From Mesorhizobium erdmanii USDA 3471 (GTDB taxonomy: Bacteria; Pseudomonadota; Alphaproteobacteria; Rhizobiales; Rhizobiaceae): DNA of 64,000 nucleotides. The stretch spans positions 62,001 to 126,000 of the forward strand of contig NZ_KI421453.1 in assembly GCF_000472705.1 (NCBI RefSeq), given 5' to 3'. Of this stretch, positions 7,429 to 15,995 are shown piece after piece (position 1 is the first letter of the stretch; every line of letters starts with the position of its first letter). The notes beneath the pieces were generated by a model. That model was not told where the DNA came from. It saw only the letters and a program-made list of their open reading frames with translations, and did no database searches. The position numbers and the translations under genes were made by a program.

Positions 7429-9478
7429 CTCCGCCCCTACCAAGCCGGCAAAGGCTGAAAACGCCCTCGAACTCAGCGATCTGTCGGTCGCCTATCGCGT
7501 GGCCGGGCGCAACCGCGCCGTGCTGCGCAATCTCAACCTCAACATCAGGCAAGGCGAGGCCTATGGGCTGGTCGGCGAATCCGGCTGCGGCAAATCCACC
7601 GTGGCGCTCACGGTCGTGCGCTATTTGCCAAGGAACGGCTCGATCACAGGCGGCGCGATTTCGCTCGACGGCCAGGACGTGATGAAGCTCGATGGCGAGG
7701 CCTTGCGCCGGGCGCGGGCCGAAAGCGTTTCCATGGTCTACCAAGATCCCGGCAAGGCGCTGAACCCGTCGATCCGAATTGGCCGCCAGTTGACCGAGAT
7801 CTTCGAGCTTGGCGGCATCACGGGCCAGGCAGCCAGTGATCGCGCCATCGCCATGTTGAATCGCGTGCGCATCTCCGATCCGCCAAGCGTCATGCAGCGC
7901 TACCCGCACCAGCTCTCCGGCGGTATGCAGCAGCGCGTGGCGATCGCCATGGCGCTGGCCAACGATCCCTCGATGCTGATCCTCGACGAGCCGACCACCG
8001 GCCTCGATGCGACGGTCGAAGCCGAGGTGCTCGACCTCATCGCGCAGCTCAGGCAAGAACTCTCGGCCTCGATCCTGTTCATCAGCCACAACCTCGCCGT
8101 AGTGTCCAACATGTGCGACCGGGTCGGCGTGCTCTATGCCGGCATGCTGGTCGAGGAAGGACCGACCGACGTCGTCTTCAACGATCCGCGCCATCCCTAC
8201 ACGGTGGCGCTGCTGCGCTGCCTGCCACGCGGCGGCCAGCGCAAGGACCAGGGCCGGCTCGATACCATTCCGGGCTTCCTGCCCGGCATTGGCATGGACA
8301 TCAAGGGGTGTGCCTTTGCCGACCGCTGCGCGCTCGCCGACGATCGCTGCCGCACCGAATTGCCGCCGCTCTATGATCTGAGTGACGAGCGCGGCAAGCG
8401 CTTGTCGCGCTGCCACTACCACGACAAGGCGCAGGCCCTGCCGCGCGCGACACCGAGCGACGTGGCGGCGGCACCCAAGCCCGCGGCAGCGCCCGTGCTG
8501 CGCGTCGCCGGACTGAACAAGACCTATGCCAGCCACGGCCATCCCCTGCGCGCCGTCAAGGATGTCTCGCTCGATCTCAGCCCCGGCGAGACGCTGGGGC
8601 TGGTCGGCGAATCCGGCAGCGGCAAGACCACTTTCGCCAGACTGCTGCTCGGCCTTGTGCCGCCCGATGCCGGCGGCACCATCGAGCTCGAGGGCAAGGC
8701 GCTGGCGCCGAAGCTGGAGAACCGCGGCGACGACCAGGTCAAGGCGATGCAGATCGTCTTCCAGAACCCGGACTCCGCACTCAACCGCTCGCATTCGATC
8801 CGCCACATCCTCGGCCGCGCCCTGAAGCGGTTGGCCGGCCTCTCCGGCAAAGCGCTAGAGGCGCGCCTCGACGACCTCGTCCGCTCGGTGCGCCTCACCG
8901 ACCGGCACCTGGCCGTCAAGCCGCGCCAGCTGTCAGGCGGGCTGAAGCAGCGCGTCGCCATTGCGCGGGCCTTCGCCGGCGATCCGCGCATCGTGGTCTG
9001 CGACGAGCCGACCTCGGCGCTCGACGTTTCGGTCCAGGCGGCGATCCTCAACCTGCTCGCCGATCTGCAATCGAAGGAGGATGTCAGCTACATCTTCATC
9101 TCGCACGACCTTGGCGTCGTGCGTTACCTCTCCGACAAGATCGCCGTGCTCTATCTTGGCCGCATCATGGAACTCGGGCCATCGGAGGAAGTCTTCTCCG
9201 GGCCACATCACCCCTATACCGAAGCGCTGCTGTCGGCCGTGCCCAAACTCGACCAGACCGAGACGGCGCGCATCCGGCTCGACGGCGAAATCCCCAGCGC
9301 CACCAATCCGCCCACAGGATGCGTGTTCCACACGCGCTGCCCGCGCAAGATCGGCCCGATCTGCGAGCAGCAGGAGCCGCCGCTGGCAGAGGCGCAGCCC
9401 GGCCATTCGATCCGCTGCCATATCCCCTACCCGGAACTTGCCAGGCTGCAGAAGGCCGCCGTGACCGAACCGGCATAG
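7421..9478 (+). CDS. ABC transporter ATPase, fused DppD-DppF
   Basis: A 685-residue protein with two complete nucleotide-binding domains in one chain. Domain 1 has Walker A GESGCGKST, signature LSGGMQQR and Walker B MLILDEPTTGLD. Domain 2 has Walker A GESGSGKTT, signature LSGGLKQR and Walker B IVVCDEPTSALD. Each domain ends with the oligopeptide_ABC C-terminal segment and its Cys cluster (CAFADRCALADDRC; CVFHTRCPRKIGPIC), which in relatives binds an iron-sulfur cluster. The fused arrangement is common in rhizobial peptide importers. The start overlaps the DppC-like stop (ATGACTAA). It energises the importer with both nearby SBPs as possible partners. Confidence 0.92.
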   Translation: MTNSAPTKPAKAENALELSDLSVAYRVAGRNRAVLRNLNLNIRQGEAYGLVGESGCGKSTVALTVVRYLPRNGSITGGAISLDGQDVMKLDGEALRRARAESVSMVYQDPGKALNPSIRIGRQLTEIFELGGITGQAASDRAIAMLNRVRISDPPSVMQRYPHQLSGGMQQRVAIAMALANDPSMLILDEPTTGLDATVEAEVLDLIAQLRQELSASILFISHNLAVVSNMCDRVGVLYAGMLVEEGPTDVVFNDPRHPYTVALLRCLPRGGQRKDQGRLDTIPGFLPGIGMDIKGCAFADRCALADDRCRTELPPLYDLSDERGKRLSRCHYHDKAQALPRATPSDVAAAPKPAAAPVLRVAGLNKTYASHGHPLRAVKDVSLDLSPGETLGLVGESGSGKTTFARLLLGLVPPDAGGTIELEGKALAPKLENRGDDQVKAMQIVFQNPDSALNRSHSIRHILGRALKRLAGLSGKALEARLDDLVRSVRLTDRHLAVKPRQLSGGLKQRVAIARAFAGDPRIVVCDEPTSALDVSVQAAILNLLADLQSKEDVSYIFISHDLGVVRYLSDKIAVLYLGRIMELGPSEEVFSGPHHPYTEALLSAVPKLDQTETARIRLDGEIPSATNPPTGCVFHTRCPRKIGPICEQQEPPLAEAQPGHSIRCHIPYPELARLQKAAVTEPA

Positions 9479-9490
9479 CAAGGCATCTCC

Positions 9491-9509
9491 GGCCGGCTAC
9501 AGACCGGCC
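9491..9509. terminator. Convergent hairpin between ABC operon and LysR gene
   Basis: GGCCGG (9491-9496) and CCGGCC (9504-9509) form a short stem between the convergent gene ends and overlap the LysR stop codon. No T-tract is seen on either side, so efficiency is uncertain. Confidence 0.4.
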
Positions 9510-10396
9510 ATGCCGACCGAACGGTCGCCTTCCGAAAAACCGTGATCATTGGTCCAGTTCCCGGCCAGCGAGCGCAAGCCCGTCAGCGCGACGTCGAGCA
9601 CATCCGACGAGACGGGATTGGCGGGATAGGCGAGATAGATCGGCCGCCGGAACACCGGCGTGCCGTCGATGCGCCGCATCTCGCCGCGCTCGATATGGCC
9701 GCTGACGGCGCTCAGCGGCAGGTAGGCCGCCGCTTGCTGCGACAGCACATGCTGCAGCCCGATGAAGACCAGCCCCGCCGAGATTGCCGGCTTGACCATG
9801 CCGGCAAAGGCGCGGTCATGCTCGATGCGGAATTCGAGACCCCAATCCATCAGGATGTAGTTTTCGCTCCATGGCTTGGTCTGCGCAGCGTGCTGGACCA
9901 GCACGACCTGATCGACGGCCAGCGTCTCATAAACGATGCCGGGATGCGGGCGCGGCAGATAGAGGATGCAGATGTCGAGCAGGCCCTCCGCCAGCTGGTC
10001 GATGGCCAGATCCGGAAAACTGCCTTCGAGCCGCAGCGCCACGTTCGGCCGCCTGGCGCGCATCCACTCGACCCATGGCGAGGTGATGCGCTCCCACAGA
10101 TAGGCGGGGGCGGTGAGCCGCAGCAGGCTGTCATAGCCATCGGGAACGGCGATGTCCTGCCGCGATTGCTCCCAGGTGCGGGTGATGGAGGAGGCGTGAG
10201 GCAGGAACTGGCGGCCGGCCGGCGTCAGCGTGACGCCGTCACGGTCACGCACGAAAAGCCGGCGCCCCAATTGCTCCTCCAGTCCCCTGATCCGCGCACT
10301 GACCGTGGATTGCGCAAGGTTGAGCCGGCTGGCCGCGACGGTGAAGCTGCCATGTTCGGCAACCTCCAGGAAACTGCGCAGGTTCTCGGTATCCAT
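9497..10396 (-). CDS. LysR family transcriptional regulator
   Basis: A 299-residue LTTR. Residues 1-60 form the winged HTH (FLEVAEHGSFTVAASRLNLA, then STVSARIRGLEEQLG). A LysR-substrate domain (about 90-290) follows. It is transcribed away from the second SBP gene (10513), and the 116-base gap between them contains a 17-bp palindrome that fits the LTTR T-N11-A box. The likely role is control of SBP2 and perhaps the whole importer. The effector is unknown. Confidence 0.9.
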   Translation of the reverse strand: MDTENLRSFLEVAEHGSFTVAASRLNLAQSTVSARIRGLEEQLGRRLFVRDRDGVTLTPAGRQFLPHASSITRTWEQSRQDIAVPDGYDSLLRLTAPAYLWERITSPWVEWMRARRPNVALRLEGSFPDLAIDQLAEGLLDICILYLPRPHPGIVYETLAVDQVVLVQHAAQTKPWSENYILMDWGLEFRIEHDRAFAGMVKPAISAGLVFIGLQHVLSQQAAAYLPLSAVSGHIERGEMRRIDGTPVFRRPIYLAYPANPVSSDVLDVALTGLRSLAGNWTNDHGFSEGDRSVGMAGL

Positions 10397-10409
10397 GCCA
10401 TCCTCCCCG

Positions 10410-10426
10410 CATCGAAAATTTCGATG
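10410..10426. promoter_or_regulatory. LysR-box palindrome
   Basis: CATCGAAAATTTCGATG has 8-bp arms around a central A and contains TCGAAAATTTCGA, a T-N11-A LTTR box. It is 13 bases before the LysR start and about 87 bases before the SBP2 start, as expected for an autoregulated divergent promoter. Confidence 0.55.
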
Positions 10427-10512
10427 GACCCCATCAAAAAATATCGCTTTCCGCCTGCGTTCAACAATGACCTAAATGGCCGATCCCCCAAGGGCAAGCG
10501 AGGAATGCAGCC

Positions 10513-12168
10513 ATGCCAAGGCATTTCATGACGATCGACGCCGCTCGCAAAAATCTGACCGCAATCGAAAATTCCGCTGTCGATGACTTGCTTGCCGGCA
10601 GGCTCGACCGGCGCGATTTCCTGCGCCACGGCAGCGTTCTGGGCCTTTCCCAGCCGTTCCTGGGCGGCCTTGTGGCGGCTGCCGGCCTAGGCACGCAAAA
10701 AGCCCGCGCCGAAGGCAAGCCGGGCGGCACGGTGCGCGCCGGCGTCGCCACGCCCGGCGGCGCCATCGATCCCGTCACCTACTATGACAGCGGCAGCTAC
10801 CAGCTGGTCTTCCAGACCGCCGAGTTTCTCTGCATCACGCAACCGGATCTCACCCTGAAGCCGGTGCTGGCGGAAAGCTGGTCGCCAAACGCCGATGGCA
10901 GTGTCTGGACCTTCAAGCTGCGCAAGGGCGTGAAATTCCACAATGGCGAGGACTTCAAGGCCGACGACGTGGTGGCGACCTTCGATCGTCTCGCCGACCC
11001 GAACGGCGCCTCGAACGCGCTTTCGGTCTTCAAGGGCCTGCTGTCGAAGGGCGGCACACAGAAGGTCGACGACCACACCGTCGCCTTCCATCTCGATGCG
11101 CCGAACGGCAGCTTTCCGTATTCGGTTTCGATCGACAATTACAACGCCGTCATCCTGCCGGCGAGTTACAAGGGCGACTACGAAAAGACCTTCGAGGGCA
11201 CCGGCCCGTTCCGGCTGGAGAGCTACACGCCGAAGGTCGGCGCGACTTTCGTGCGCAACCCGGACTATTGGGGCGAGAAGGCCCTGCCCGACCGGCTCGA
11301 ATTCAAATTCTACGGCGACGTGCAGCCCCGCATCCTGGCGCTGCAGGCCGGCGAGGTCGACATCCTCGACGCCGTGCCGCTCGATGTCAGCCAGGTGGTG
11401 CTCAACAGCCCCGACATCACCGTGCTGCGCGTCGCCTCGACCGCGCATCGCCAGTTGCACATGCGCTGCGACACCGGCCCGTTCACCGACAAGCGCGTGC
11501 GCCAGGCGCTGGCGCTCAGCATCGACCGCTCCAAGCTGGTCGACGGCTTGTGCCGCGGCATGGCGGCGACCGGCAATGACAGCCCATTCGCGCCGGCCTT
11601 CCCCGCCACCGACAAGTCCGTGCCGCAGCGTGTCCACGATATCGCCAAGGCCAAGCAACTGCTCGAAGCGGCCGGCCTCGGCAACGGCTTCGACATCACG
11701 CTGACGACGCTGCGCTATTCCGACATTCCAGGCTACGCGCAGCTGTTCCAGAATTTCGCCAAGGAGATCGGCGCCCGCATCGCGCTCAACATCGAGGACC
11801 AGGACAAATATTACGGCAAGGCGGTGTTCGGCCAGTCGGACTGGCTGGACAGCCCGTTGGGGATCACCGACTACGCCCATCGCAGCGTGCCGAATGTCTT
11901 CCTGAAAAGTCCGCTGGTCAGCGACGGCCCCTGGAACGCGGCGCATTTCAAGAACCCTGCCTATGACGGCATGGTCACGTCCTACCTCAAGGCACTCGAC
12001 ATCGGCGCGCAGCGCGCGGCGGCCTCCGACATCCAGAAACTGCTGCTCGACGAGACGCCGGTGATCTTCAGCTACTTCCCTGATTTGCTCGTGCCGGTGC
12101 GCAAGAATGTCAGCGGCCTGCCGCCGATCGCAGCAGGGCTGCTGCTCGATCGTGTATCCATAGGGTGA
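10513..12168 (+). CDS. ABC transporter substrate-binding protein, second copy (Tat-exported)
   Basis: A 551-residue SBP_bac_5 protein closely related to the one at 3864: the same order of blocks, with TGPFRLESYTPKVGATFVRN here against TGPFKIEKYTPKVGASFVRN there, and the same C-terminal segment on pyran-free peptide-type lobes. The Tat motif is DRRDFLRHGSVLG, with export predicted to end near residue 60. It has no permease or ATPase of its own, so it probably docks on the 5624-9478 importer. It is divergent from LysR. I chose the ATG at 10513 (GAGGAA about 8 bases before); an ATG at 10528 is an alternative. Duplication and divergence suggest a widened substrate range. Confidence 0.87.
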   Translation: MPRHFMTIDAARKNLTAIENSAVDDLLAGRLDRRDFLRHGSVLGLSQPFLGGLVAAAGLGTQKARAEGKPGGTVRAGVATPGGAIDPVTYYDSGSYQLVFQTAEFLCITQPDLTLKPVLAESWSPNADGSVWTFKLRKGVKFHNGEDFKADDVVATFDRLADPNGASNALSVFKGLLSKGGTQKVDDHTVAFHLDAPNGSFPYSVSIDNYNAVILPASYKGDYEKTFEGTGPFRLESYTPKVGATFVRNPDYWGEKALPDRLEFKFYGDVQPRILALQAGEVDILDAVPLDVSQVVLNSPDITVLRVASTAHRQLHMRCDTGPFTDKRVRQALALSIDRSKLVDGLCRGMAATGNDSPFAPAFPATDKSVPQRVHDIAKAKQLLEAAGLGNGFDITLTTLRYSDIPGYAQLFQNFAKEIGARIALNIEDQDKYYGKAVFGQSDWLDSPLGITDYAHRSVPNVFLKSPLVSDGPWNAAHFKNPAYDGMVTSYLKALDIGAQRAAASDIQKLLLDETPVIFSYFPDLLVPVRKNVSGLPPIAAGLLLDRVSIG

Positions 12169-12231
12169 CCCGTATCCAACCGCGCGGCCACGAAGACAAG
12201 AAGACGGGAGACTACCATTCGCAAGCCTCAT

Positions 12232-13056
12232 TTGCGCGGTCGCGGACCGCATTTCCCCTTGCTCGATACCATCGTGCAATACGAGTTCGAACCGGGCTAT
12301 GTCGCCTTCACCATGCCGATGCAGAAGCGGCTGCGCGTGCAGGTGGGATCGATGATCGTCGCCGACACGACCAAGGCGCTGGTGCTCTACGAGAGCGACC
12401 ATCTGCCGGTCTACTACTTCCCGATCAGCGATGTGCGTGAGGAATTCCTGCTGCCCAGCACGACGACGACCGAGAGCCCGTTCAAAGGCGTCGCCACGCA
12501 TTATTCGCTGAACACCGGCATCACGCTGGTCGAGGATGCCGCCTGGCGCTATCTCGATCCGGTCAAGGGATCCCCGCTGCTGTCTGATTACATGTCCTTC
12601 TATTGGCCCAAGATGACGCACTGGTACGAGGAGGACGAAGAGATCTTCGTCCACGCCCGCGACCCGTTCCGCCGCGTCGACTGCCTGCCATCCTCGCGGC
12701 GGGTGCAGGTCATTCTCGACGGCGAACAGGTCGCCGATTCACGCCGTGGCGTGTTCCTGTTCGAAACCGGCCACCCGGTGCGCCACTATCTGCCGATCGC
12801 CGACACGCGGCTCGATATGTTCGCGCCCAGCCGCTACATTTCGCGCTGCCCCTACAAGGGCATCTCCAACTATTATCATGTGACGACGCCCAAGAAGCGG
12901 CACGAGAACATCGTCTGGTACTATCCCGAGCCGGTGCACGAGGCCGAGCGCATCAAGGGCCTGGTCTGCTTCCATCACGAACTGGTCGACAAGATCCTGG
13001 TCGACGGCGTCGAAATCCCGAAGGAATTCACGGCCGCCTCGAGCGGCTATTTCTGA
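12232..13056 (+). CDS. Tandem DUF427 protein
   Basis: A protein of about 274 residues made of two copies of the DUF427 beta-fold domain. Copy one covers about 15-110 (VGSMIVADTTKALVLYESDH, then PVYYFPISDV and ESPFKGVATHYSL). Copy two covers about 150-265 (LDGEQVADSRRGVFLFETGH, then PVRHYLPIADT and RCPYKGISNYYHV). The paired P-x-K-G and Y-x-P-I-x-D motifs show that they are internal repeats. The biochemical role of DUF427 is not known. The listed start is a TTG; an in-frame ATT at 12217, 6 bases after GGGAG, is the better ribosome-supported start and would add five residues. It lies 63 bases after SBP2, probably in the same operon. Confidence 0.8.
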   Translation: MRGRGPHFPLLDTIVQYEFEPGYVAFTMPMQKRLRVQVGSMIVADTTKALVLYESDHLPVYYFPISDVREEFLLPSTTTTESPFKGVATHYSLNTGITLVEDAAWRYLDPVKGSPLLSDYMSFYWPKMTHWYEEDEEIFVHARDPFRRVDCLPSSRRVQVILDGEQVADSRRGVFLFETGHPVRHYLPIADTRLDMFAPSRYISRCPYKGISNYYHVTTPKKRHENIVWYYPEPVHEAERIKGLVCFHHELVDKILVDGVEIPKEFTAASSGYF

Positions 13057-13078
13057 GCCGCTCGCGCTTGCTAACCAG

Positions 13079-13097
13079 CGCCGGCCAGCCGGCGTTT
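13079..13097 (+). terminator. Rho-independent terminator candidate
   Basis: CGCCGGC (13079-13085) and GCCGGCG (13088-13094) form a tight stem followed by TTT, 23 bases after the DUF427 stop. Confidence 0.5.
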
Positions 13098-13154
13098 GCC
13101 ATTTGCGTGCGTTCGCGCCAGTGCTACGTTGCATTGCGCTGTGGACGATCGGCG

Positions 13155-13745
13155 ATGAGGAAAGCATTTCATCAAGTGGCCTGGCTTGGGATGGTCGCCT
13201 TGACGGCGACGCCCATGCTGGCGCTTGCCGAAAATCCAGCCGCCTTCGAACTGAAGCTGGATATCGACCAGGACGGCGAGACCGACCGGGCCGTCATCAT
13301 GCAGGAACCCGGTGGTCCGGCCAGTCTTTACATCTATCTGGGCGAGGAGAAGCAAGATCCGTCGCGGAAGCCCGATTTGCTCAGGAAGGTCCTGACCGAG
13401 GACAGGGTCATCGACCTCCAAAGCAACGGCAAGGGATCGCTGGCGATCACCTCCTGCTTCGGCTGCGGCGCCAGCAGGTCGACGGAAGAGACGGTGACCA
13501 TTGTCTATCGCAAGGGCCGGTTCCTCGTCGGCGGCTATAGCCGCAGCTGGGACTGGAACCAGCAGACATCGTCTGGTGTCGAGACGACGCTAGGCGGTTG
13601 CGACATCAACTATCTCACCGGCAAGGGCACCGTCTCGAAAGACCTTGAAGCGGCAAAGCCGATCAACCGCCGGTTCAAGCCGATAAGCCTCAAAGACTGG
13701 TCGTCGAGCAGCCGGCCGAGGGCCTGCACCTTCGGAGCCGGTTGA
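13155..13745 (+). CDS. Secreted hypothetical protein
   Basis: A 196-residue protein I do not recognise. It begins with a Sec signal peptide (about 25 residues, cleavage after MLALA before ENPAAF). The mature part opens with LDIDQDGETDRAV, which resembles a single Ca-binding DxDxDG loop. Later it has paired cysteines (SCFGCGAS), then GGCDINY and RACTFG, so disulphides are plausible in the periplasm. The ATG at 13155 lies in a region free of a strong ribosome site. It stands after a terminator-like hairpin and its stop is about 50 bases before the SDR start, so a link to the importer cluster is uncertain. Confidence 0.65.
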   Translation: MRKAFHQVAWLGMVALTATPMLALAENPAAFELKLDIDQDGETDRAVIMQEPGGPASLYIYLGEEKQDPSRKPDLLRKVLTEDRVIDLQSNGKGSLAITSCFGCGASRSTEETVTIVYRKGRFLVGGYSRSWDWNQQTSSGVETTLGGCDINYLTGKGTVSKDLEAAKPINRRFKPISLKDWSSSSRPRACTFGAG

Positions 13746-13795
13746 TAGACAGGCGCCATCCCGCATATCCTCCCTGCGAAACGGGGGGACGATCG

Positions 13796-14560
13796 ATGGA
13801 TCTATTCAGGCTGGACGGCGATGTCGCGCTGGTCACCGGGGCGGGCAGCGGCATTGGACAGGCAATCGCGATCGGGCTGGCCGAGGCGGGTGCCGACGTT
13901 GCCTGTTTCGGCCATGCGTCGAAGGGTGGGCTGGACGAGACCGCGCAGCGGATCACCGCCCTCGGCCGCAAGGCTCTGGTGCTGACCGGCACGGTGACAT
14001 CGGAGAGCGACCTTGCGGCGGCGATGGACCGCGTCGAGGCCGAACTCGGCGCGTTGACCGTCGCCGTCAACAATGCCGGCATCGCCGGTTCGGAACCGGC
14101 CGAGACGATGGCGCTGGAGACTTGGCAGAAGGTACACGATGTCAACGTCGCCGGCGTGTTCCTGTCCTGCCAGGCCGAAGCGCGCAAGATGCTGGCGCGC
14201 CGCAAGGGCTCGATCATCAACATCGCCTCGATGTCAGCCACCATCGTCAACCGGGGGCTGACGCAGGCGCACTACAATTCCTCGAAGGCCGCCGTCATCC
14301 ACATGTCGAAGAGCCTCGCCATGGAGTGGGCCGATCGCGGCCTGCGCGTCAACATCGTCAGCCCGGGCTACACCCTGACGCCGATGAACAAGCGGCCCGA
14401 AGTGGCTGAGGAAATCAAGATCTTCAAGCGCGACACGCCGATGGGACGCATGGCGGCGCCGGAAGAAATGGTCGGGCCGACAGTATTCCTGGCCAGCCGC
14501 GCTTCGAGCTTCGTCACCGGCCTCGACCTGATCGTCGATGGCGGCTACGTCTGCTGGTAG
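13796..14560 (+). CDS. Short-chain dehydrogenase/reductase (gluconate 5-dehydrogenase/KduD-like)
   Basis: A 254-residue classical SDR. The cofactor motif is TGAGSGIG near residue 14, NNAG near residue 88, and the catalytic tetrad is represented by the Ser in NIASMSATIV and Y-N-S-S-K. The C-terminus has the usual VTGLDLIVDGGY. Overall it matches sugar-acid or polyol oxidoreductases. The ATG at 13796 follows GGGGGGA. It may be the oxidoreductase step of the pathway suggested by the enolase-superfamily pair, but its position after a small secreted protein makes that a guess. Confidence 0.85.
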   Translation: MDLFRLDGDVALVTGAGSGIGQAIAIGLAEAGADVACFGHASKGGLDETAQRITALGRKALVLTGTVTSESDLAAAMDRVEAELGALTVAVNNAGIAGSEPAETMALETWQKVHDVNVAGVFLSCQAEARKMLARRKGSIINIASMSATIVNRGLTQAHYNSSKAAVIHMSKSLAMEWADRGLRVNIVSPGYTLTPMNKRPEVAEEIKIFKRDTPMGRMAAPEEMVGPTVFLASRASSFVTGLDLIVDGGYVCW

Positions 14561-14620
14561 GAACGCATCGGGTGGACTTCGCCTGCAGTCTGAATTTGTG
14601 CACACGCGCGGCGTTAGCCG

Positions 14621-14664
14621 TTGCACGACATGAACGTTGGTATATATAATTTCATCCCATGAAA
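14621..14664 (+). promoter_or_regulatory. Probable tmoXWV promoter with overlapping palindrome
   Basis: TTGCAC (14621-14626), an 18-base spacer and TATAAT (14645-14650) form a good sigma70-type promoter. The palindrome TTTCATCCCATGAAA (14650-14664) covers the end of the -10 box and the expected start point, a position suited to repression. Confidence 0.55.
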
Positions 14665-14702
14665 GAGCTTTGGCGAGATGGGGCTTGCCGGGCCGACAGC
14701 CG

Positions 14703-14727
14703 AGAGCAATTCTTCTGAAATTGCTCT
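14703..14727. repeat. Perfect inverted repeat in tmoX leader
   Basis: AGAGCAATT (14703-14711) and AATTGCTCT (14719-14727) around a 7-base loop. It may be part of a small interspersed rhizobial repeat or a leader RNA hairpin. Confidence 0.4.
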
Positions 14728-15001
14728 GGATCATGGGACCTTGATGGCTCGCACCTTGCAGGGCGCCACGCGACTGGCGTTTGATCCACGGATGATCGCT
14801 ATCGCGGCGATCCATCGGCCATGAGACTGGCCGCCTCGGCAGCATCAGATATAACCGAGATCGAGCACCATCGCGGCTGCGCCGACCTTCGCCGCGCCGG
14901 CACCAAAGGCCTTGCGCAACGACCAGCCTTTCCAACACAATCAAGAAAAGACGCAAGAAGGGAACGAACGATAACCGTCACAGCTTGAAGGAGAACAAGC
15001 A

Positions 15002-15976
15002 ATGCCACTTCGCAGTGTGATTTCGAAACTTTCAATGGGAGCACTGGCCCTTGCCGCGGCAAGCGCCATCACACCGGCGGCCTATGCCGCCGCGCCGGAA
15101 TCCAACGACCCGATCAAGATCGCGCTGTTCGACTGGACCAGCGTCAACCTCAACGCCAAGATCCTCGGCGGCATCCTGGAAAAGCTTGGCTATACCGTCG
15201 AGTACCCGACCGCCGACTACCTCTCCAGCCTGACCACCGGCCTCACCAATGGCGATATCGATGTCGGGCTGGAGTTTTGGGACACGACCGCCGGCGAGGC
15301 CATGAAGGCTTCCGATGCCACCGGCCAGACCGAACGGCTCGGCAAACTCGGGCCGAAGGCCAAGGAAGAATGGTGGTTTCCCGAATATATGAAGGAAAAA
15401 TGCCCGACCTTGCCGGACTGGCATGCGCTGCTCGACGCCACATGCGCGGCATCATTCTCGACGGCGGAGACGGCGCCGAAGGGGCGCTATCTCGGCGGCC
15501 CGGTTACCTGGGAAGGGTTTGACGACGAGCGCGTCGCGGCACTGAAGTTGCCCTTCACCGTGATCCATGCCGGCACCGATGCGGCAATGTTCGCCGAACT
15601 CGATTCCGCCTATCAGCGCAAGGCGCCGATCATGCTGTGGATCTATTCGCCGCATTGGGCGCCGGCCAAATACAAGGGCGAATGGGTGCAATTCCCCGAA
15701 TACACGCCCGAGTGCTACAACGACCCGAAATGGGGCGTGAACCCCGACGCCAAATATGACTGCGGCAAGCCGCATGGCGAAATCTGGAAATACTCCTGGA
15801 ACGGCATGAAGGACAAATGGCCGGTCGCCTACAAGGTGGCCAAGGCCTACACGATCGACACCGACGAGTTGAACAAGATGAGCGGCGAGATCGACCTCGA
15901 CGGCAAAAAGCCGGAAGACGTCGCCGCCGCCTGGATCGCCGCCCACGAGGCCGACTGGAAAGCCTGGGCGCAGTGA
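15002..15976 (+). CDS. tmoX: TMAO/glycine betaine ABC transporter substrate-binding protein
   Basis: A 324-residue OpuAC-family periplasmic binding protein. A Sec signal (residues 1-29, ending AAYAAAPES) is followed by KIALFDWTSVNLNAKILGGI, the quaternary-amine SBP opening. Aromatic residues in EEWWFPEYM, PHWAPAKY, WGVNPDAKYDCGK and WKYSWNG could form the cage for a trimethylated nitrogen. The family includes choline, glycine betaine, carnitine and TMAO binders. I prefer TMAO because the operon abuts tmm and belongs to an island with tdm. The ATG at 15002 follows GAAGGAG. It is separated from the ATPase gene by a stable hairpin. Confidence 0.8.
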   Translation: MPLRSVISKLSMGALALAAASAITPAAYAAAPESNDPIKIALFDWTSVNLNAKILGGILEKLGYTVEYPTADYLSSLTTGLTNGDIDVGLEFWDTTAGEAMKASDATGQTERLGKLGPKAKEEWWFPEYMKEKCPTLPDWHALLDATCAASFSTAETAPKGRYLGGPVTWEGFDDERVAALKLPFTVIHAGTDAAMFAELDSAYQRKAPIMLWIYSPHWAPAKYKGEWVQFPEYTPECYNDPKWGVNPDAKYDCGKPHGEIWKYSWNGMKDKWPVAYKVAKAYTIDTDELNKMSGEIDLDGKKPEDVAAAWIAAHEADWKAWAQ

Positions 15977-15995
15977 TCGTTCCGACTGGAAACGC

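Larger units (their letters stand above)
14561..15001. other. 441-base intergenic leader before tmoX
   Basis: This stretch has no convincing gene. It contains a sigma70-like promoter (14621-14650), an operator-like palindrome at its -10 end (14650-14664) and a perfect 9-bp hairpin (14703-14727). If that promoter is used, tmoX mRNA has a leader of about 345 bases. GAAGGAGAA at 14987-14995 is the ribosome site for tmoX. Confidence 0.5.

Noticed and set aside
10687..12654. A 655-codon minus-strand frame opposite the second SBP
   Set aside because: Antisense artefact; the plus frame has a Tat signal and SBP motifs.
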